A DNA stretch of 51,940 nt, from the NCBI GenBank assembly GCA_014382015.1, contig JACNKN010000029.1, positions 1 through 51,940 on the forward strand, written 5' to 3'. Source of the DNA: Fidelibacterota bacterium (GTDB taxonomy: Bacteria > Fidelibacterota > Marinisomatia > Marinisomatales > TCS55). The notes below the pieces were generated by a model. It was given only the letters and a program-made list of their open reading frames with translations. It made no database searches and had not been told where the DNA came from. Positions within the stretch are counted from its first letter, which is position 1. The number at the start of each line of letters is the position of its first letter. This document shows, piece after piece, positions 47,460-51,940 of the stretch. Position numbers and translations under genes: made by a program.

Positions 47460-48361
47460 TCTACGTCCCCAAATAAGTAAGCAGCTTTCAACGCTCCAGG
47501 CGCAACCCAGTCTGGTTGAAACTTTTGTAATTCATCAATAAAATCGGTACAGCGCTTCATAGCCTCTTTGTTATATTCTCGGTCTTCTAAAAATGGATGA
47601 TCAAAGGAAAATTCTGGGATTCGCAATTCACCGTTTTTCGTTTGAATAATCCAGATTGTCATATCAACGCGACCAAACAATCCATCACCAAAATCCAATT
47701 TACCTGGGACCACCATCCATTCGTCAGCAGAAACACCAGCAACCAGGTGGAGAGATGTGGAAGGGGAGATTTCGATAGCGCCCAGGGCAGGGTAAATTTT
47801 AACAAAAGCGCCCAGCGTCATTTCTGGTGACTCCTCTAATTTAATAGAATTTGAAACTGAATATTTTATATCACGCCCGCCATTCTTAGATATGGCATTA
47901 TAGACCACATCGGACTCTAATTCGATTTTATCATATTTTGGCGTAAACCCCTCCGCAAGGGTTAAGTCTACAGACAAAGCATCTTTGGGGTTTGATCTTC
48001 TGTATTTCACGCCGAATTCAAACCCGGGTTTTTTATGTCCATCTTTATATTTCACCTTTTGCCTAATTAAAAATCCAGATTTTCGTAAATCCAACCCCCT
48101 TGTATCATAAAAACTAACTTCTTTATGTTTTAATTTAAAGCGGATATTCGATTCCTCTATGGGAACATTATTGTTTTTTGCAACGGTTTTAACAATTGCC
48201 CAATAATTTTTAAAGCCAGCCTCATAATCATCAAATTTTTCACTATTTAATAACAGTTTATATTCACTAGAGTTGAGTTTGTTGGCTTCCTTAGGAGAAC
48301 ACCCACTAAGAACAAAACCCAACAAAATAAGCGCAATTAAAATAGATTCATATTTTTTCAT
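47456..48361 (-). CDS. Lipoprotein resembling the CYTH/triphosphate tunnel fold
   Basis: A 301-residue lipoprotein (lipobox VLSGC, Cys21). The segment FYDTRGLDLRKSGFLIRQKV followed by FEFGVKYRR resembles CYTH-domain enzymes, whose usual pattern is yfDTpdlaLrkaGiaLRiR then a Lys-rich strand. The usual N-terminal ExExK is replaced by NIRFKLK, so it may have lost the metal site or bind something else. The remaining 150 residues are unfamiliar. It sits between the Na/Pi cotransporter genes and the OPA transporter gene, overlapping the latter by 4 bp, which suggests a job with phosphate compounds in the periplasm. The fold assignment is tentative. Confidence 0.55.
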   Translation of the reverse strand: MKKYESILIALILLGFVLSGCSPKEANKLNSSEYKLLLNSEKFDDYEAGFKNYWAIVKTVAKNNNVPIEESNIRFKLKHKEVSFYDTRGLDLRKSGFLIRQKVKYKDGHKKPGFEFGVKYRRSNPKDALSVDLTLAEGFTPKYDKIELESDVVYNAISKNGGRDIKYSVSNSIKLEESPEMTLGAFVKIYPALGAIEISPSTSLHLVAGVSADEWMVVPGKLDFGDGLFGRVDMTIWIIQTKNGELRIPEFSFDHPFLEDREYNKEAMKRCTDFIDELQKFQPDWVAPGALKAAYLFGDVE

Positions 48362-48383
48362 CGTTTGTTTTTTCCTTTATGAT

Positions 48384-50162
48384 TTATTCTTGAATTTTTA
48401 AATCAGTTATCGTTTTGGCAATATTGCTGATATAAACATTTATTTGTTTTAACATATCCATAAGCTCCATATGAACCTCATGTGTAGCAACGGACTCGGT
48501 TGTTTCTTTTTGCACGCGCACTAGGTGGGCTTGCCGATATTCTGCTTCCAGGGTTTGATACTTTAGCTCTTTTTTCAAGACCTTTTGCGCCAATTCAAGA
48601 TTGAATTCAGAAAACGCATTATTTAATCGGGACACCTGCTTCATTGCTTTAAGATGAAATGCCACCAGTTCCATTTTTCCATCGTCGGAAAAAGGATCAT
48701 TCAGGGCTTGTTTTTTGTAAATGAGAGGCACAATGTTTCGGTGAATAATATCACCGATACTTTCCATATCATTGACAATGGACATCATGGCAAACACCTC
48801 TTCCGCCTGTAAATCGCTTAATTCCTGGCGACTAATTTGAAATAAGTAATTTGTAATATGTTCTTCGATAAAGTCAATTTTTTCTTCCCGCATATCAATA
48901 CCCTCAATAAGGGATAATTGTGGATAAACCTCATCTTGTTTTGGCTCATCATGAATAAAAGGATAGAAACAAGCGTCTACCATTCGCCCTAAAATTTTAA
49001 TCATGCGAGACATTTCAGTCTTCGCAAGTTCAACGGCAACAGCAGGGTGAGAGATCTGAGATTCATCCAGGTGCCAGATTGCAGGCTCTATTCCCTTTGT
49101 TTTTGCCACGCGGGGTAAAATACGATAAATCTGCTTGGCTAAAATGGCAGTAAATGGGAGGAAAATTAATCCAACACTTATATTAAAAATTGTATGTGCA
49201 TTTGCAATTTGCCGTGGCGTTTCTGCCGCAAGTTTTTCCATGCCACTCAGCCCACTTGAGGAAGAGAAAGAGCGAACCAACTCAGCCAAAGGCGGGATAA
49301 GCCAGATAAAAATTAAAACACCGCTTATGTTAAACAAAACATGAGCAATCGCCACGCGCTTTGCCTCTCGAATCGTTCCAATACTGGCAAGTCCCGCCGT
49401 AACACATGTTCCAACATTAGCGCCTAAAATTAAGGGAATCCCAGCTTCTAATGTAAGCAACCCCTGTTGGGCAAGCACAATTACAATTCCCGTAAAAGCG
49501 CTGGAACTCTGAATTAATGCTGTAAAAGTGGCACCGATTAATATGCCAAAAAGAGGATTTTCCAACCCCTTCATCATGTCGATAAAGGGTTGAAAACTTC
49601 GCAACGGTTTCATAGCGTCGGACATAATTTTCATACCGAAAAACAAAATACCAAAACCAAGAATCGCTTCACCAATATGTCTGAGTGATTCTTTTTTACT
49701 AAACATAGTCATGGCAAATCCTACCGCTATCATCAGCAGAGCATAATCAGTTAATTTAAATGCAACCAATTGAGCCGTAACAGTTGTACCAATATTTGCA
49801 CCAAGAATAATGCCGACGGACTGGGCGTATGTCATAAGCTCTGCCTGGACAAAACTTACAAGCATAACGGTTGTGGCGCTGGAGCTTTGAATAACCATGG
49901 TAACAAAAGCGCCTACAATCATAGCGATTACACGATTTTTGGTAAGCGTGGCCAAAATTTTCCGCATTGAATTCCCGGCCGCTTTTTTCAACCCATCGCT
50001 CATTTTTGCCATCCCATATAAGAAAAGGGATAAACCGCCCAAAAGACCCATGGCTAAAAACCCCCAACGGATAGATCCGGCGGTGGACCCCCCCCCATAG
50101 AGAAATCCGGTGAAAACGATAATTACAGCAAGAACAGATTTGAATTTAGGTGATAGCGTCAT
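48384..50162 (-). CDS. Na/Pi cotransporter family protein with PhoU-like C-terminal domain
   Basis: A 592-residue NptA/PF02690 transporter. The two inverted repeats with the QSSS signature are visible (FVTMVIQSSSATTVMLVSFV and TFTALIQSSSAFTGIVIVLA), along with the GANIGTTVTAQ and GANVGTCVTAG loops. An N-terminal hydrophobic signal-anchor (about 8-24) precedes them. From about residue 360 a cytosolic helical region carries PhoU-like features (IDMREEKIDFIEEHITNYLF, MMSIVNDMESIGDIIHRNIV). It would import phosphate with sodium, or export it. A closely similar second copy lies 6 bp upstream, a tandem duplication. It is followed by the CYTH-like lipoprotein. Confidence 0.92.
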   Translation of the reverse strand: MTLSPKFKSVLAVIIVFTGFLYGGGSTAGSIRWGFLAMGLLGGLSLFLYGMAKMSDGLKKAAGNSMRKILATLTKNRVIAMIVGAFVTMVIQSSSATTVMLVSFVQAELMTYAQSVGIILGANIGTTVTAQLVAFKLTDYALLMIAVGFAMTMFSKKESLRHIGEAILGFGILFFGMKIMSDAMKPLRSFQPFIDMMKGLENPLFGILIGATFTALIQSSSAFTGIVIVLAQQGLLTLEAGIPLILGANVGTCVTAGLASIGTIREAKRVAIAHVLFNISGVLIFIWLIPPLAELVRSFSSSSGLSGMEKLAAETPRQIANAHTIFNISVGLIFLPFTAILAKQIYRILPRVAKTKGIEPAIWHLDESQISHPAVAVELAKTEMSRMIKILGRMVDACFYPFIHDEPKQDEVYPQLSLIEGIDMREEKIDFIEEHITNYLFQISRQELSDLQAEEVFAMMSIVNDMESIGDIIHRNIVPLIYKKQALNDPFSDDGKMELVAFHLKAMKQVSRLNNAFSEFNLELAQKVLKKELKYQTLEAEYRQAHLVRVQKETTESVATHEVHMELMDMLKQINVYISNIAKTITDLKIQE

Positions 50163-50168
50163 TGTGCC

Positions 50169-51940
50169 TTATTCCTTGCTTGATTCTCCCATAGTATGAA
50201 TCGATTTAGCAATATTTCCTGTATAAACATTGATTTGTTTGAGCAAATCCATGAGTTCCATATGGATTTCATGTGTTTCAATTGATTTTTCTTTTTCTTC
50301 GTGAAGTCGCTCCAAGTGTCTTGTCCTGTATTCTGTTTCTAGATCAGAATACTTTTCTTCTTTAGACATAATACGCTGAGCAATCACAGGATCCAATTCG
50401 GAGAAAGCATCTTTTAGGCGGCTCACCTGCTTACACATTTTTGTATGATAAATCTCCAGTTCTTCTTTTCCTTCGCTTGAAAAATCAGTATTTAATGCGG
50501 ACTTTTTGGCAATAAGCGGTATCATGTTTTTTTCAATAATATCCCCAATGCTCTCAAAGTCATTCACAATGGACATCATGCCATAGACTTCCTGAATTTG
50601 CCTGTCAGAAAGCTCTTGTTGACCAATCTTCCGTAAATACACCACAATGTGTTCTTCTAAAAAATCTAATTTTTCCTCTCGCATTTCAATGCCGTCTACG
50701 AGAGAGAGCTGTGGGTATTTATTATCCTGTTGAGGTTCGTTTGATTTAAAGGGTTCAATGATTGCTTCTAACATTCGTCCAAATATTTTAGACATTCTAG
50801 AAACCTCATTTCGCGCCAAGTCAAGGGCCAGGGCCGGCGTTGATATTGCCTTATCATCTAAATGCCACGTTGCAGGTTGGATTCCTTTTTCCCGCTCCTT
50901 CTCTGGGTAAATCCTCAATATCATGTTTGCAAAGAAAGTAGTAAAGGGAAGAAAAAAGAAAGCCAAACTCACATTAAAAATTGTGTGGGCGTTGGCGATC
51001 TGTCGCGGCGCTTCTGCAGCAAGCTTGTCAATACCCACTCCGCCTGATGTAGGGGAAATAGATCGTATGATTTCGGCAAAAGTTGGAATCCAAAATATAA
51101 ATAGAAGCACACCACCAACTTTGAACATAACATGGGCGATCGCGACGCGCTTTGCTTCTCTTGATGTTCCAATGCTGGCAAGCCCCGCAGTAATACACGT
51201 TCCAATATTTGCGCCCATTACCAAGGGAATCCCCGCTTCCAAAGTGAGCAAACCCTGTTGAGCTAATACAATTATAATCCCCGTAAAGGCGCTACTGCTT
51301 TGGACCAACGCAGTAAAGAGAGCTCCAACCAAAAGACCTAATAGAGGGTTTTCCAACCCTTTTAATATTTCAATAAAAGGTAAAAAGGTTCGTAAAGGCC
51401 TCATGGCATCTGACATGAGTTTCATTCCAAAAAATAGAATTCCAAAACCGAGGATAGCTTCCCCAAGATATTTTGTAGAATCTTTTTTAGACAACATGGT
51501 TAATGCAAAGCCCACCGCAATCATGACCAAGGCATAATCAGTCAGCTTAAATGCGACCAATTGAGCTGTAATGGTAGTGCCAATATCAGCACCTAAAATC
51601 ACACCCAAAGATTGAACAAAAGTCATGAGTTGGGCTTGAACAAAGCTGACCAACATGACTGTTGTGGCGCTGGAACTTTGGATGACCATCGTAACAAATG
51701 CTCCAACGAACATTGCAATAAAGCGATTATTGGTAAGTGCAGATAGAATATTCCGCATCCTGTCGCCGGCAGATTTTTTCATGCCCTCGCTCATTTTTTC
51801 CATTCCATAAAGGAAAAACGCTAATCCACCCGAAAGAGTCATAACAAGCTTTCCCCAAGAAAACACATCAGAAGAGCTTGTGGTCGATCCTGCAAAAAGC
51901 ATATTTAACAATAAAATACTGGAAATAAATATTGTTATTA
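50169..51940 (-). CDS. Na/Pi cotransporter family protein, second tandem copy (5' end beyond window)
   Basis: Paralog of the neighbouring transporter. The QSSS motifs (FVTMVIQSSSATTVMLVSFV and LFTALVQSSSAFTGIIIVLA), the GADIGTTITAQ and GANIGTCITAG loops and the PhoU-like helical tail (GIEMREEKLDFLEEHIVVYL, MMSIVNDFESIGDIIEKNMI) are all present. An ATG at 51902 or TTG at 51911 could start it, but the frame stays open to the window edge and encodes a hydrophobic stretch (TIFISSILLLNMLFAG) like the N-terminal anchor of its paralog. The true start is therefore probably just outside the window. The 6-bp gap to the next gene points to one operon. Confidence 0.9.
   Translation of the reverse strand, partial: ITIFISSILLLNMLFAGSTTSSSDVFSWGKLVMTLSGGLAFFLYGMEKMSEGMKKSAGDRMRNILSALTNNRFIAMFVGAFVTMVIQSSSATTVMLVSFVQAQLMTFVQSLGVILGADIGTTITAQLVAFKLTDYALVMIAVGFALTMLSKKDSTKYLGEAILGFGILFFGMKLMSDAMRPLRTFLPFIEILKGLENPLLGLLVGALFTALVQSSSAFTGIIIVLAQQGLLTLEAGIPLVMGANIGTCITAGLASIGTSREAKRVAIAHVMFKVGGVLLFIFWIPTFAEIIRSISPTSGGVGIDKLAAEAPRQIANAHTIFNVSLAFFFLPFTTFFANMILRIYPEKEREKGIQPATWHLDDKAISTPALALDLARNEVSRMSKIFGRMLEAIIEPFKSNEPQQDNKYPQLSLVDGIEMREEKLDFLEEHIVVYLRKIGQQELSDRQIQEVYGMMSIVNDFESIGDIIEKNMIPLIAKKSALNTDFSSEGKEELEIYHTKMCKQVSRLKDAFSELDPVIAQRIMSKEEKYSDLETEYRTRHLERLHEEKEKSIETHEIHMELMDLLKQINVYTGNIAKSIHTMGESSKE

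Noticed and set aside
48919-48927. Perfect DnaA box (complement) inside the Na/Pi cotransporter gene
   Set aside because: Single occurrence within a conserved coding region, far from the origin cluster.
39797-51940. Pho box (CTGTCAT direct repeats) ahead of the phosphate-related genes
   Set aside because: I looked through the short gaps between these genes and saw no convincing pair of such repeats; the operon's first promoter lies outside the window.

Overview
The window looks like a chromosomal segment from a Gram-negative, moderately AT-rich bacterium of the FCB type. A marine Marinimicrobia/SAR406-like lineage is my best guess. The basis is lipid A genes, many signal-peptide lipoproteins and outer-membrane beta-barrels, FG-GAP/Ig-like surface proteins, and a DciA-type helicase loader; no marker is decisive. 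I see no rRNA, tRNA, CRISPR array, prophage or insertion sequence. Both ends cut genes: an S41 protease on the left and a Na/Pi cotransporter on the right.

Left part (1-13.5 kb): a protease/outer-membrane protein pair on the minus strand, then two overlapping plus-strand genes for very large secreted proteins (FG-GAP repeats, a shared middle domain, Ig-like repeats). Next is a compact minus-strand operon for lipid A and envelope work: Gfo/Idh/MocA oxidoreductase, isoprenylcysteine-type methyltransferase, lpxB, a DUF374 acyltransferase and lpxK. A small membrane protein gene sits between this operon and dnaA.

Replication-origin region (13.5-33.5 kb): dnaA (minus), then rpmH-yidD-yidC-mnmE-mnmG-mfd and a SurA-like chaperone gene (plus). 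A 374-bp gap follows that carries a textbook oriC: six DnaA boxes, then an AT-rich zone with two 16-base repeats. After it come dnaN-recF-dciA-gyrB-gyrA-yggS-sodC. Two parS palindromes bracket mnmG, one of them containing its GTG start codon. A/T skew of the plus strand reverses at the oriC gap and not at dnaA, so the dnaN-proximal gap is the likely origin. rnpA, rsmG and parAB are missing from their usual places.

Right part (33.5-52 kb): psuG, a pair of M16 peptidase-like proteins (one catalytic, one not), a small DHFR, and a membrane-anchored SRPBCC protein with three copies of an unrecognised C-terminal repeat. Then comes a region with a phosphate theme: glycerophosphodiester phosphodiesterase, surface beta-propeller lipoproteins (NHL, SdiA-regulated, choice-of-anchor I types), beta-barrels including a phosphate-selective-type porin, an OPA-family organophosphate transporter, a CYTH-like lipoprotein and two tandem Na/Pi cotransporters with PhoU-like tails. 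My reading is that 39-52 kb is a phosphate/organophosphate capture and uptake locus. That is inference from families and gene order; I found no Pho box.
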